From NCBI GenBank assembly GCA_011799875.1, contig CM022300.1, positions 115,023,201-115,087,200 of the forward strand: a stretch of DNA of 64,000 bases. Direction: 5' to 3'. This document shows, one piece after another, positions 1-11,562 of this stretch. The stretch is from Thinopyrum elongatum (lineage: Eukaryota; Streptophyta; Magnoliopsida; Poales; Poaceae). The position numbers and the translations under genes are program-made. The notes below the pieces were generated by a model. It searched no databases. It saw only the letters and a program-made list of their open reading frames with translations, and was not told the DNA's origin. The first letter of the stretch is position 1. Each line of letters starts with the position of its first letter.

Positions 1-395
1 ATCTTTCTATGTGTCTGATTGAAGCTTTGATCTCATAAGTATCGCATGAGTGTTAGCAATTATGAAAGACTAAAAGATGATAGAGTATGTGGACTTGCTA
101 GACAAAGCTCTTATATTGACTCTTTCCGATGTTATGATAAATTACAATTGCTTCAATGACCGAGATCATAGTTTGTTAGTTTTCAATAAAGTTTTTGGTT
201 CATACTTTACCTTGTGAACGAATTATCACTTTAGCATAAGAAGTTATATGACAATATATTGCTGTTCTAAAAGATGATCATGATGCCCTCATGTCCGCAT
301 TTTATTTTATTGACACCTCTATCTCCAAACATGTGGACATGATTATCGATCTCGGCTTTCGCTTGAGGACAAGCGAGGTCTAAGCTTGGGGGAGT
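1..395 (+). other. 3' internal end of an upstream A-type Gypsy element, with polypurine tract
   Basis: Non-coding sequence matching the stretches just before the LTRs at 7266 and 48896. It ends in the same polypurine tract (TAAGCTTGGGGGAG, about 381-394) directly against the LTR start at 396. It is therefore the 3' UTR and plus-strand primer of an A-type element whose body lies left of the window. The LTR at 396 is the 3' LTR of that element. Confidence 0.85.
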
Positions 396-1632
396 TGATA
401 CGTCCATTTTGCATCATGTTTTTATGTTGATATTTATTGCATTATGGGCTGTTATTTCACATTATGGTACAATACTTATGCCTTTTCTCTCTTATTTTAC
501 AAGATTTACATGAAGAGGGAGAATGCCGGCAGCTGGAGTTCTGGACCGGAAAGGAGCAAATCTGAGATACGTATTCTACACAACTCCAAATGTCCTGAAA
601 CTTTACGGAGAATTGTTTTGGAATATATAAAAAATATTGGGCGAATAAACTACAGAAGGGAACCCTCCAGGTGGCCACAAGCTTGGGGGCGCGCCCTACC
701 CCCCAGGGCGCGCCCCCAGGGCTTGTGCTGCTATATGGAGGGTTTTGACCTAGAAAAAATTAGAATAGAGCTTTCGGGATGAAGCGCCGCTGTCTTGAGG
801 CGGAACCTGGGCAGGAGCAATCTAGAGCTCCGACAGAGCTATTTTGCCGGGGAAACTTCCCTCCGGGAGGGGGAAATCGAAGCCATAGTCATCACCAATG
901 ATCCTCTCATCGTGGGAGGGTCAATCTTCATCAACATCTTCACCGGCACCATCTCCTCTCAAACCCTAGTTCATCTCTTGTATTCAATCTTTGCCTCGGA
1001 ACCTCAGATTGGTACCTGTGGGTTACTAGTAGTGTTGATTACTCTTTGTAGTTGATGCTTGTGGGTTTACTTGGTGGAAGATCATATGTTCGGATCCTTA
1101 ATGATATTTATTACCCATCTAATCTTGAACATGAACATGCTTTGTGAGTAGTTACGTTTGTTCCTGAGGACATGGGAGAAGTCTTGTTATAAGTAATCAT
1201 GTGAATTTGGTATTCGTCTGATATTTGGATCAGATGTATGTTATCTTTCCTCCAGTGGTGTTATGTGAACGTCGACTACATGACACTTCACCATGATTTG
1301 GGCCTAGGGGAAGGCATTGGGAAGTAATAAGTAGATGATGGGTCGCTAGAGTGACAGAAGCTTAAACCCTAGTTTATGCGTTGCTTCGTAAGGGACTGAT
1401 TTGGATCCACATGTTTCATGCTATGGTTAGATTTATCTTAATTCTTCTTTCGTAGTTGCGGATGCTTGCGAAAGGGGTTAATCATAAGTGGGAGGCTTGT
1501 CCAAGTAACGACAGCACCCAAGCACTGGTCCACCCACATATCAAATTATCAAAGTAACGAACGCGAATCATATGAGCATGATGAAAACTAACTTGACAAT
1601 AATTCCCATGTGTCCTCGGGAGCGCTTTGCTT

Positions 1633-1639
1633 TATATAA
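1633..1639 (+). promoter_or_regulatory. TATA box of A-type LTR
   Basis: TATATAA in a context conserved in the sister LTRs (43834 and 50164), about 1.25 kb into the LTR. This is the expected end of U3, so transcription probably starts about 30 bp downstream. Confidence 0.55.
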
Positions 1640-1748
1640 GAATTTGTCCAAGATTATCCTTTGCTATAAAAAGGATTGGGCCACCTTGTTGCACCTTTGT
1701 TACACTTGTTACTTATTACCCGTTATGAATTATCTTATCACAAAACTA

Positions 1749-2005
1749 CTCCCACCGTTCCAGAATATAAGGTGTATTGGTTTCCGTGCAAGTCAACCAT
1801 TTGAATGTTTGACCAAGATTGTAGAACAAAATAGAAACATCTGCAATATCTAATAGATAAAATATGAAACTACCTTTCATGATTGATCAAATGATATAAA
1901 TTTGATATTGTGGATATTGATATATTTTTCTAAAAACTTGGTCAAACATGCACTCATTTGACTTCTGAAAAAACAAATACACCTTATATAAAGGAACGGA
2001 GGGAG
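1749..2005. mobile_element. Stowaway-type MITE in the LTR
   Basis: 257-bp non-coding element with terminal inverted repeats starting CTCCC[A/T]CCGTTCC and continuing into TATAAGGTGTATT on both ends. It is flanked by TA at 1747-1748 and 2006-2007. The sister LTRs at 43946, 50276 and 8642 carry the uninterrupted site with a single TA, which proves insertion with TA duplication, the Tc1/Mariner signature of Stowaway MITEs. It encodes no protein and depends on a transposase from elsewhere. Confidence 0.93.
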
Positions 2006-2145
2006 TATCTGTTACCCATAATTCCAGTGCCTGCAGAAAATACCTTGCTGAAAACCGCTTGTCATTTCCTTCTACTCCTCGTTGGGTTCTACACTCTTAC
2101 TTATTGAAAGGACTACGATAGATCCCCTATACTTGTGGGTCATCA

Positions 2146-4867
2146 AGCATGAAGAGAAAAGATTATTAAAAACTCTGAGGAAGCAGCGAGTTGCTATTGG
2201 ATATACTCTTGATGATCTTAAGGCCATTAGTCCCACTCTATGTCAGCACAAGATTAGTATGGAACCTGATGCTAAACCAGTTGTTGATCATCAATGATGA
2301 TTAAATCCCAAGATGGAAGAAGTGGTAAGAGCTGAAATATTAAAACTTCAGGAAGCAGGTATAATTTATCCCATAGCTGACAGTAGATGGGTAAGTCATG
2401 TTCATTGTGTTCCTAAAAAGGGAGGTATAACTGTGGTTCCTGATGATAAAAATGAACTTATTCCACAAAGAATTGTGACCGGCTATAGAATGGTAATTGA
2501 CTTTTGAAAGTTAAACAAAGCTACTAGAAACGATCATTACCCTCTACCTTTTATTGATAAAATGTTAGAAAGATTGTCGAAGCACACACACTTTTGTTTT
2601 CTTGATGGATATTCTAGTTTCTCTCAAATACATGCATCACAACCCGGTCAAGAGAAAACCACCTTTACTTGTCCTTTTGGAACTTATGCTTATAGACGTA
2701 TGCCTTTTGGTTTATGTAATGCACCTGCTACCTTTCAGAGATGTATGACGGCTATATTCTCTAACTTTTGTGAAAAGATTGTTGAGGTTTTCATCGATGA
2801 TTTTTTCGTTTACGGAACTTCTTTTGATGATTGCTTCAGCAACCTTGACCGAGTTTTGCAGAGATATGAGCAAACTAATCTTGTCTTGAATTGGGAGAAG
2901 TGCCACTTTATGGTGAATGAAGGTATTGTCTTAGGTCACAAAATTTCTGAGTGAGGTATCAAAGTGGATAATGCTAAAGTTGATGCAATTGAGAAAATGC
3001 CGTGTCCTAAAGATATTAAAGGTATTTGTAGTTTCCTTGGTCATGCTGGTTTCTATAGGAGGTTTATTAAAGACTTCTCTAAAATTTCAAGGCCTCTTAC
3101 TAATCTTTTCCAAAAGGATGTTCCATTTGTTTTTTATGATGATTGCGTAGAAGCCTTTGAAACACTTAAGAAATCCTTAACTTCTGCACCCATTGTTCAA
3201 CCACTTGATTGGAACTTGTCTTTTGAAATTATGTGTGATGCTAGCGATTATGCTATTGGTGTTGTTCTAGGACATAGAGTTGATAAGAAATTAAATGTTA
3301 TTCACTATGCTAGTAAAACTCTGGGCAGTGCCCAAAGAAATTATGCTACTACTGAAAAGGAATTCTTAGCGGTTGTATTTGCTTGTGATAAATTCAGATC
3401 CTATATAGTTGACTCTAAAGTAATTGTTCACATTGATCATGCTGCTATTAAATACCTTATGGAAAAGAAAGATGCTAAACCTGGACTCATTAGGTGGGGT
3501 CTTTTGCTACAAGAATTTGACTTACACATCACTGATAGGAAAGGAGCTCAGAATCCCGTAGCTGATAACTTGTATAGGTTAGAAAATATTCTTGATGACC
3601 CACTACCTATTGATGATAGCTTTCCTGATGAACAACTAGCTGTCATAAATGCTTCTCATAGTACTCCGTGGTATGCTGACTATGCTAATTATATTGTTGC
3701 TAAATTTATACCACCTAGTTTTACATACCAACAAAAGAAAAAATTCTTTTATGATTTAAGACATTTCTTTTGGGATGACCCACATCTTTATCAAGAAGGA
3801 GTAGATAGTATTATTAGATGTTGTACACCTGAGCATGAATAGGAACAAATCCACGAAAATGTCACTCCGAATCTTATGGAGGGCATCATGCAGGAGATAG
3901 AACTGCACACAAGGTATTACAATCCAGTTTTTATTGGTCTACTCTTTTCAAGGATGCCCATAAGTTTGTTTTATCTTGTAATGAATGTCAAATAATTGGT
4001 AATATTGGTAGACATCAAGAAATGCCTATGAATTATTCACTTGTTATTGAACCATTTGATGTTTGGTGCTTTGATTATATGGGACCCTTTCCTTCCTCTA
4101 ATGGGTATACACATATTTTGGTTGTTGTTGATTATGTCACTAAGTGGGTAGAAGCTATTCCAACTAGCAGTGTTGATCATAACACCTCCATTAAAATACT
4201 TAAAGAAGTTATTTTCCCTAGGTTTGGAGCCCCAAGATGTTTAATGACTGATGGTGGTTCACATTTTATTCATGGTGCTTTCCGTAAACTACTTGCTAAA
4301 TATGATGTCAACCATAGAATAGCATCACCCTATCACCCTCAATCTAGTGGACATGTTGAACTTAGCAATAGAGAAATCAAGTTAATATTACAAAAAATTG
4401 TCAATAGGTCTCGAAAGAATTGGTCTAAGAAATTAGATGATGCACTCTGGGCCTACAGAACAGCTTATAAAAATCCTATGGGCATGTCTCCATATAAAAT
4501 GGTTTATGAAAAAACTTGTCATTTGCCTCTCGAATTAGAACATAAAGCATATTGGACAATTAAATAACTCAACTATGACTTCAAACTTGCCTGTGAAAAG
4601 AGGTTATTTGATATTAGCTCACTAGATGAATGGAGAAACCAAGCCTATGAAAATGCCAAACTATTCAAAGAAAAAGTTAAGAGATGGCATGACAAAAGAA
4701 TCAAAAAGCAGGAATTTAAAGTTGGTGAATATGTTCTATTGTACAATTCTCGATTTAGATTTTTTGCAGGAAAACTTCTCTCCAAATGGGAAGGACCATA
4801 TATCATCGAAGAAGTTTATCGTTCTGGAGCCATTAAAATGCCGAAGGCACTAGTCCGAAGGTGGTCA
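2146..4867 (+). pseudogene. A-type Gypsy pol remnant: reverse transcriptase, RNase H, integrase
   Basis: Decayed Athila-type pol lying directly after the LTR; gag and protease are missing. Order: start of reverse transcriptase (2150-2500), RT fingers/palm with FIDD in place of the usual Y/FxDD and the motif YRRMPFGLCNAPATF (2562-2954), RNase H with FEIMCDASD (2964-3842), then integrase with first Asp in CFDYMGPF, second in LMTDGGSHF and Glu in SGHVELSNREI (4022-4567), then the integrase C-terminus (to about 4850). From 2146 to 3842 one frame is kept. It is broken only by TGA at 2295 and 2298, 2505 and 2952 and by TAG at 3840, each one C-to-T change from CGA or CAG. A frameshift lies between 3843 and 4022, and a further stop follows 4565. 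It cannot make a functional polyprotein. Confidence 0.92.
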
Positions 4868-5317
4868 ATGGGCAAAGAATAAAGCACTATATTTCAGGTA
4901 CACCTATTATTGTTGAAACTAATATTATTCAAACCATGACACCATAGGAACACATAAGAGAGACCTTCCAGAACACTCTAGAACCCTGGAAAGGAAGAGG
5001 TACACGATATAGTAAGTAAACGGACTCCGAAAATTCCGCAAAAATATTTTCTTTCAATTTTGGAATATTAGAAAAAAAATAAGAAACACCCGGGAAGGCA
5101 ACCCAGGTGCCCACAAGGCACCAGGGCGCGCCTGCCCCACCTAGCGAGCCCTGGTGGATAGTGGGCCCCTCGGGCACCTTCCCGACTCTGTTTTCCTGTG
5201 GTATACTTGTTTCCCAAGATAAAATTTCTTTAATACTCCCCCGGACGTATTGACCACTGCATCGCGGAGAAATCTTATGTTCTTGTTTCATGTTGTTTTT
5301 CTGACAGATCTGAAAAT

Positions 5318-5691
5318 ATGTCGTCTCAAGATTCAGATAATTTTAAGGATACCTTTCCCTATTTGTGGGCCATAGATGAGGAGGAAGACACCGATCCGAA
5401 GGAGATGGAGATGCCTCCTCAGATGAAGATGAAGTCCCACTACCTCAACCTGGAGATATGCACGTGCAGTTCAAGAAGTCAAGTCTCCCCAACAGAGCAA
5501 ACAAATCTAAGATCCAGTTTATCCCTTCCCGTTTTCTGCAAGAAAGCAAGGCAGCATTATGCAAGAGGATATTAAAGCTCGAGCAAGAGAACGATGATTT
5601 GAGGGAGGATAATTTTAGCCTCAGAAGCAAGCTGGAGAAGAAGAATGCAATACCACCACCACCATCATCATCACCAAAGAAGGAGACTTGA
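5318..5691 (+). pseudogene. A-type 3' accessory ORF (env position), coiled-coil protein, frameshifted
   Basis: Lies between integrase and PPT, where Athila elements carry an env-like ORF. The ATG at 5318 opens an acidic N-terminus (DEEEDTD) in one frame. The rest continues in another frame from about 5458: a Lys-rich segment, a likely coiled coil (LEQENDDLREDNF) and a proline/serine tail ending SSPKKET. A homologous ORF with the same PPPKKES-type tail sits at 46809-47329, so the gene is a family trait rather than chance. I see no signal peptide or membrane segment, so env function is not supported. Function unknown. Confidence 0.6.
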
Positions 5692-7265
5692 GCACACGGG
5701 TATGGGCACTCCCCTTGGCTTGTGCCAAGCTTGGGGGAGAGGCCCCGGTATCGTATCACCATCACTTTTATTACCTTTACCTATCTTAGTTCGATCCTTA
5801 GTTATTTCGTGATTCAGTCAAATAAAAGTTTAGTATGATCTATTTTCGAGTGTTTGTTTCATGATCTATCTATCTATGTAATCAAGTGAGAGTTATATAA
5901 TAAAGTTTAGTTTGAGTTTTTGCTTCTTTACTTTCTCGTTTCAATCAAAATAAAGGAAATAATGAAAAAGATCATATGCTAATCTTATGGAAAGTAATGA
6001 CATTACATAAGGAAAAGTATAAGTAGTAAAATTTATTGAAAGTTGACAAACATAGCATTGGTCAATGATGCAATTCATGAAAGAATTAATAAGGGAAGAG
6101 AAGATTCACATGAAAATATACTATCTTGGACATCTTTTATGATTGTGAGCCCCCATTAAATATCTTATGCCAAATTGCTGACATTGGACAAGGAAGACAA
6201 CGTAATGATTTATGTTTGTTCATATTCACATAGAAGTTATATTGTCATAGATCCTCTAACATGTGGTGCTTGCCCAATATCTTTGCTAGCCAAAAATCCG
6301 CACTAAGTAGAGATACTACTTGTGCATCCAAAAACCTTAAACCCAAATTCATGTTTCGAGAGTCCACCATACCTACCTATGGATTGAGTAAGATCCTTCA
6401 AGTAAGTTGTCATCGGTGCAAAAAGGGCAATAAAAATTGCCTCTAAATGTGTTTGATCTTTTAGTGTAAGGGAAAATAAGCGATGTACGAACTTGTGATG
6501 GCAAAGTAATAAAAGCTATGGACTGCATAATAAAGGTTGCTATCATAAGGGGCAATATAACGTGATGTTCTTTTGCATTAAGAGATTGTGCATATAAAAC
6601 CAAAAAGCGCATGACAACCTCTGCTTCCCTCTGCGAAGAGCCTATCTTTTACTTCTATGTATTTACTTTTTATGCAAGAGTCAAAGTATTCTCCTCTATT
6701 CCTTTTTATTTTCTCTTTTGCAAGCACCATGTGGTGGGGAAAGATCTAGGCACATATATCCAGTTGAATGTGAGTGATCATGAGTTATTATTGTTGACAT
6801 CACCCTTGAGGTGAATAAGTTGGGAGGCAAAACTATAAGCCCCTATCTTTCTATGTGTCCGGTTGAAACTTTTTGCTCATATATATGCTGTGACTGTTAG
6901 CAATCATAGAAGACTAAATGATGGTTGAGTATGTGGACTTGCCAAAAGGCTCCGACACGAGACCCTTCCTGAAAATATGATGAATTGTAGTTGCAAAGTT
7001 AACTAAGAACATAGTTTGTTTGCTTTCAAGAAAGTTTATGCTTTATACTTCGATGTTGTGATGAATTGTTACTTGCTCATGAGAAGTTATATGATAAAGT
7101 TATAAGATAAAGTTATATGATGAAGTTTATTTGCTGTTATAATAATGACCATGATGCTACTATGTCCGTATTTTTTTTATCGACACCTCTCTCTCTAAAC
7201 ATGTGGACATGATTTTCGATATCGGCTTTCGCTTGAGGACAAGCGAGGTCTAAGCTTGGGGGAGT
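5692..7265 (+). other. A-type 3' untranslated internal region and PPT
   Basis: About 1.57 kb without a credible gene. It matches 47330-48895 of the intact A-type element, including the block GCATGACAACCTCTGCTTCC (about 6610). It ends in the polypurine tract TAAGCTTGGGGGAG (7251-7264). The short ORFs here are not conserved. Confidence 0.8.
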
Positions 7266-8781
7266 TGGTACGTCCATTTTGCATCATGTTTTCCTACTAT
7301 TATTTATAGTGTTTTTATTCATTTTAACACTTTATGGAGTAATTCTAATGCCTTTTCTCTCATAATATACAAGGTTTACACAAAGAGGGAGAATGCCGGC
7401 ACCTGGAATTCTTGACCTGAAAAAGCTATGTCAGAGATACCTACTCTGCACATCTCCAAATGAGCTGAAATTTCACGGAGAACTGTTTCTGAATATATAA
7501 AAAATATTGGAATAAAGAACTACCAAAGGGGGTCACCCAGGCGCCCACAAGGCACCAGGGCGTGCCTCCCCCCTCTAGCACGCCCTGGTGGGTAGTGGGG
7601 GCCCAGGCCCACCTCCGGTGCCCATCTTCTGGTACATAAGGTCTTTTGACATAGAAAAAACAAGGAGAGGACTTTCGGGACGGAGCGCCGCCGTCTCGAG
7701 GCGGAACTTGGGCAGGAGCACTTTTGCCCTCCGGTGGAGCGATTTCGCCGGGGGAACTTCCCTCCGAGAGGGGCAAATCGAAGCCATCGTCATCACCAAC
7801 AACCCTCTCATCTTTGGGAGGCCAATCTTCATCAACATCTTCAACAACAACATCTCATCTCAAACCCTAGTTCATCTCTTGTGTTCATCTTTGTATCAAA
7901 ACCTCAGATTGGTACCTGTGGGTGACTAGTAGTGTTGATTACATCTCGTAGTTGATGCTAGCCGTTTTATTTGGTGGAAGATTATATGTTCAGATCCATT
8001 ATGATATTTATTACTCCTTTGATCTTGAGCATGAATATGTTGTGTGAGTAGTTACTTTTGTTCTTGATGACACGGGAGAAATCATGTTGCAAGTAATCAT
8101 GTGAATTTGATATTCGTTCGATATTTTGATGGTATGTATGTTGTGATTCCCTTAGTGGTGTTATGTGAACATCGACTACATGACACTTCACCATCTTTGG
8201 GCCTAAGGGAATGCATTGTGGAGTAGTTATTAGATGATGGGTTGCTAGAGTGACAGAAGCTTAAACCCTAGTTTATGCACTATTTCATAAGGGGCTGATT
8301 TGGATCCATATGTTTAATGCTATGGTTAGATTTTATCTTAATTCTTCTTTCGTAGTTGCGGATGCTTGCGAGGGGGTTAATCATAAGTGGGAGGCCTGTT
8401 CAAGTAAGAACAGCACCCAAGCACCGGTCCACCCACATACCATATTATCAAAGTAGCGAACGTGAATCAAACCAACATGATGAAAGTGACTAGATGAAAT
8501 TCCCGTGTCTCCTCGAGAACGCTTTGATTATTATAAGAGACCGTTTCGGCCTGTCCTTTGCCAAAAAAGGATTGGGCTACCTTGCTTCACTTTTGTTACC
8601 ATTATTATTACTTGCTCGTTACAAATTATCTTGTTATCAAACTACCTATTACCGACAATTTCAGTGCTTGCAGAAAATACCTTGCTGAAAACTGCTTATC
8701 ATTTCCTTCTGCTCCTCGTTGGGTTCGACACTCTTACTTATCGAAAGGACTAGGATTGATCCTTATACTTGTGGGTCATCA
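7266..8781 (+). repeat. A-type LTR, second copy (3' LTR)
   Basis: 1516-bp LTR beginning TGGTACGTCC (canonical TGATACG with one change), ending GGGTCATCA and preceded by a PPT. Its right edge abuts an unrelated minus-strand gene fragment (F-box) at 8782. The 5 bp after it (GGTGC) do not match the 5 bp before the LTR at 396 (GGAGT). The true left end of this chain therefore lies outside the window or has been lost. Confidence 0.88.
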
Positions 8782-9866
8782 GGTGCCACCACCGGGAAAG
8801 GACGGTTGTCTGCGCCCCATATTTGATTGGGAAGAGGGAGATGATGACTATCAACATATCATCGGGGAGGCTGCTGATGAAGTCTAGGCCTGCTGGAGTC
8901 GCTTGCGGTTCTTGCTCAACCCGCCTCCGCTTGTTGGCAGCCTCGTTCTCCACCTCTGGAGTCTCCTCGTCAACGGCACTTTCTGATAGAAGTGGGAGTA
9001 TAGGGAATATTTAGTTAAAACAGGGAAAAACAAAAGTGTATTGGTAACTAGAAGTTAGAATGTAGGAATAGAATAAGAAAATGGAATAACAATTGGTTGC
9101 TTAAATACTACACAATTCCTTTGATATTGCTGGGTAAGTCAACATGCAAATACTTGAAAAGAACACTTACTTCGAAGAATGTCTGGACGGATGATATCGT
9201 CGGTGAAGTTAGCATATATCTCATTACCAGGCTCTTTTATGTGCAGTGCAATTTTAGTGCCAGCTTTCAGTACATAAAACTTAGAAATTTCTGTCCAAAG
9301 GCTCGTGCCAAAATAGGAGTGACCACATTCATCAAGTCTTACAGAAGCAACGATTGTAAATCCATGGTTTGTGTTCAGTATGACATCCCTGCAGTCTTGA
9401 GTTATGTAAAGGGCAAGATTGTGTACTACAGATGCTGTTGCATAGCAAGGGATGTGCTGCAGAAAATGGTAGGATTGTTAAAGAATATGGTAACATGCAA
9501 ATATGGGTGAAATTGAAAGAACAGTACAACAGTTGAAATCAAAGGACAAAAATCTATAATTAAACAGATAGTGTAACCATGATGTCATGGAAATATGAGA
9601 GTAATCGAAAGAACAATACATCATTAATTTGCCTAATATAGAAAGAAGAGGGAAAAAAAACCTTTGATGTATATGTTGTATGTGGCACCTTTTATCCAAA
9701 TGTAGCAATACATAGTATATATTCAGGAAAGTAGGCCATGCCAACCGATGTAGGGTGAGATTGAACATACCATGCACGTCCTGAAGTCATTTGGTACGGT
9801 GAGATGGAACTCCACAGATATCTGGCCGAGGCTGCAAAGTCCTGATGTGTCCGCGCACTATACACT
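8782..9866 (-). pseudogene. Interrupted gene fragment: unknown domain followed by F-box
   Basis: Minus-strand exons with consistent splice phase. Exon at 9171-9456 has acceptor TTTTCTGCAG and donor GTAAGTG and encodes 95 residues including VASVRLDECGHSYFGTSLW and YVLKAGTKIALHIKEPG. Exon at 8782-8982 joins in phase and encodes an acidic/basic linker (ENEAANKRRRVEQEP), then an F-box (LDFISSLPDDMLIVIISLFP ... VLSRWWHL). A possible upstream exon lies at 9771-9866 (donor GTATG) but has a stop near its start. F-box proteins recruit substrates to SCF ubiquitin ligases. Here the F-box is cut just after its W-rich end by the LTR at 8781, so no substrate-binding domain remains. I do not recognise the upstream domain. 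An F-box behind another domain is unusual and suggests exon shuffling or capture. No product is expected from the present structure. Confidence 0.5.
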
Positions 9867-9918
9867 CTATGAATGAAAGAAAACCCTCAAATCAGCTCGA
9901 ATAAAAATGAATTCATGG

Positions 9919-11512
9919 TGTTGACATCAAATTTTGGCAGGACATAAAAGGCAAATAAGACGGCCTCGAGCAAAAGGGTTTTCAGCATGAAAAGTTCATG
10001 TCACCGACTGGAACAACTTTGATGTTTAGGTTATCATCATCCGACCTCATCTTAGGGGCCGAAATTGTACTCCGAGTGGCAGAATTTAGTGTTCCGAGTG
10101 CTTTTTGGCCGATTACGCCCTGAAGACGACCTCGGATGAAGGAGCACTCTAAAGAAATTGTCTTCGTCTCATCTATTCAATCGATTTTGATATATAAATC
10201 ATCTTAATCCGAGTTCATATGCAAAAGTTACAGTCAATACGGTCCAGCCCGACCAGAGACCAAAATATTACGCTTGACACCAGACACATGTTGATGAGTG
10301 TCTGATGCAATGCATGAGCAATTCGGCCCTCAAGACGACCTTGAATCAGAAAACCTTCAACAGAATAAAGTTCGTCTCATTGAGCCGGTCGATTTTCATA
10401 TATAAATTGTTTCGGTCCGAGGTAGTATGCAACCTGGGTAGGTAAAACAAGATCAGGCTGTGTTTTTAGTCAGGAATTCGAGTGAAAAGCTTACCATCCG
10501 AGTGAAATCTTGCCGATCAAGTAAGAGATTGCCGTCCGAGTGAAAATATTATAGATTTGAATGAAATATTGTCATCCGAGTGAAAAATTGCCATTCAAGT
10601 GGAAAAATCTAGCCAGGTGATCCGAGTGAAGAACCCTAACATCTGAGTGGGGAGATTCGAATCCGACTGCTCCGACTAGAAGCTGAAAATGTGCCCGGGA
10701 TGTTATCTGGCTTGTCTCGGATGGAAAAGTGTTCAACACGGAAGTTGTGCGTATCATTGAGATGGTCAACTTTGGTTTTGGGATCATCATCATCTGAGAT
10801 AGTATACGGCCTGCAACATCGCTACAAGACTCGGACGGTCCAGTCAGCTACATGACCGAGTCCGACTAGAGGTTAAAGATGGTCCCGTGGAGTACTTAAG
10901 ATGGCCTTGTTTGGAAAAGTGATCAACATGAGAGTTGTTAGTCTCGTCGAGATGCACAAATTTGATGTTTGGGCCATCTTGATCGGAGGTCTTATGCAAA
11001 TTCGATGGCCTGCGCAAGGAGGAAGACAGAAGTTTGGGCCAGATTTAGACTGAATCGGAGTTGGACTAGAACTGGGACTCTAGGACGTGAATTGATGTAA
11101 TTTTTCATGTAAAGAAAGCCTAGATGAATCCTTTGCTTGTACGGGAAGTCCAGCCGCCTCTTATATATGTTGGGGGTGATGGCCGATTGAACAACACACA
11201 ATCGAACAAATCAATATACTACTTTTTCATCTAAATTTTATCTCTCCACCGTTTTTCTCTCTCGTTCTTCGCTGTTCCTCAAGTTTTAGAGCTGCGAATC
11301 CCGAGGCTCTAGGGGTGAGCGAATCGACCTAGGGCAGCCCATAGCCGCCGCACTCCCTGACAGGGTCCCTCCCGGGCGTGTGGGGGTTCGGGTCTAAAAA
11401 GCGCCCGTCGACTGTCCTGCGTATCGCGCTGTCGGTCGGGTCTCCTTCGACGTAAGCTGCGGTGCATCACTCCCTGCATCGAGGGTACACATGACGTGTT
11501 CATGTGTCAACA
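9919..11512 (+). repeat. Element C 5' LTR
   Basis: 1594 bp, starts TGTTGACATC and ends TGTCAACA, giving an 8-bp inverted terminal match. It contains many scattered copies of the heptamer CCGAGTG (about 10495-10650) and a TATA-like TATATAT at 11162-11168. Confidence 0.93.
11162..11168 (+). promoter_or_regulatory. TATA-like box of element C LTR
   Basis: TATATAT in CTCTTATATATGTTGGGG, about 350 bp from the LTR end. The same motif is kept in the 3' LTR near 20171. Confidence 0.5.
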
Positions 11513-11519
11513 CACTTTT

Positions 11520-11536
11520 TGGCGACTCCGCTGGGA
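11520..11536 (+). promoter_or_regulatory. Element C primer-binding site
   Basis: TGGCGACTCCGCTGGGA, seven bases after the 5' LTR. Position and the leading TGG (complement of tRNA CCA) identify it as the minus-strand primer site. I did not identify the tRNA with confidence. Confidence 0.75.
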
Positions 11537-11562
11537 CTGAAGATCAATCATTATCATCCACC

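Larger units (their letters stand above)
396..2145 (+). repeat. A-type (Athila-like) LTR, first copy, split by a MITE
   Basis: Begins TGATACGTCCATTTTGC and ends GGGTCATCA, the TG...CA ends of a Gypsy LTR. Its sequence matches the LTRs at 7266, 42584 and 48896. It is 1750 bp long, about 1490 bp without the inserted MITE and one TA. A PPT precedes it. What follows is pol sequence with no primer-binding site, so gag, protease and PBS have been lost to its right. It resembles abundant Triticeae Athila-lineage families (Sabrina/WHAM type); that name is from memory. Confidence 0.85.

Noticed and set aside
444..782. 112-codon frame in the first LTR
   Set aside because: LTR sequence. The sister LTRs do not keep the frame.
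9097..9510. 137-codon plus-strand frame
   Set aside because: Antisense shadow of the minus-strand exon at 9171-9456, which has proper splice borders and joins in phase to the F-box exon.
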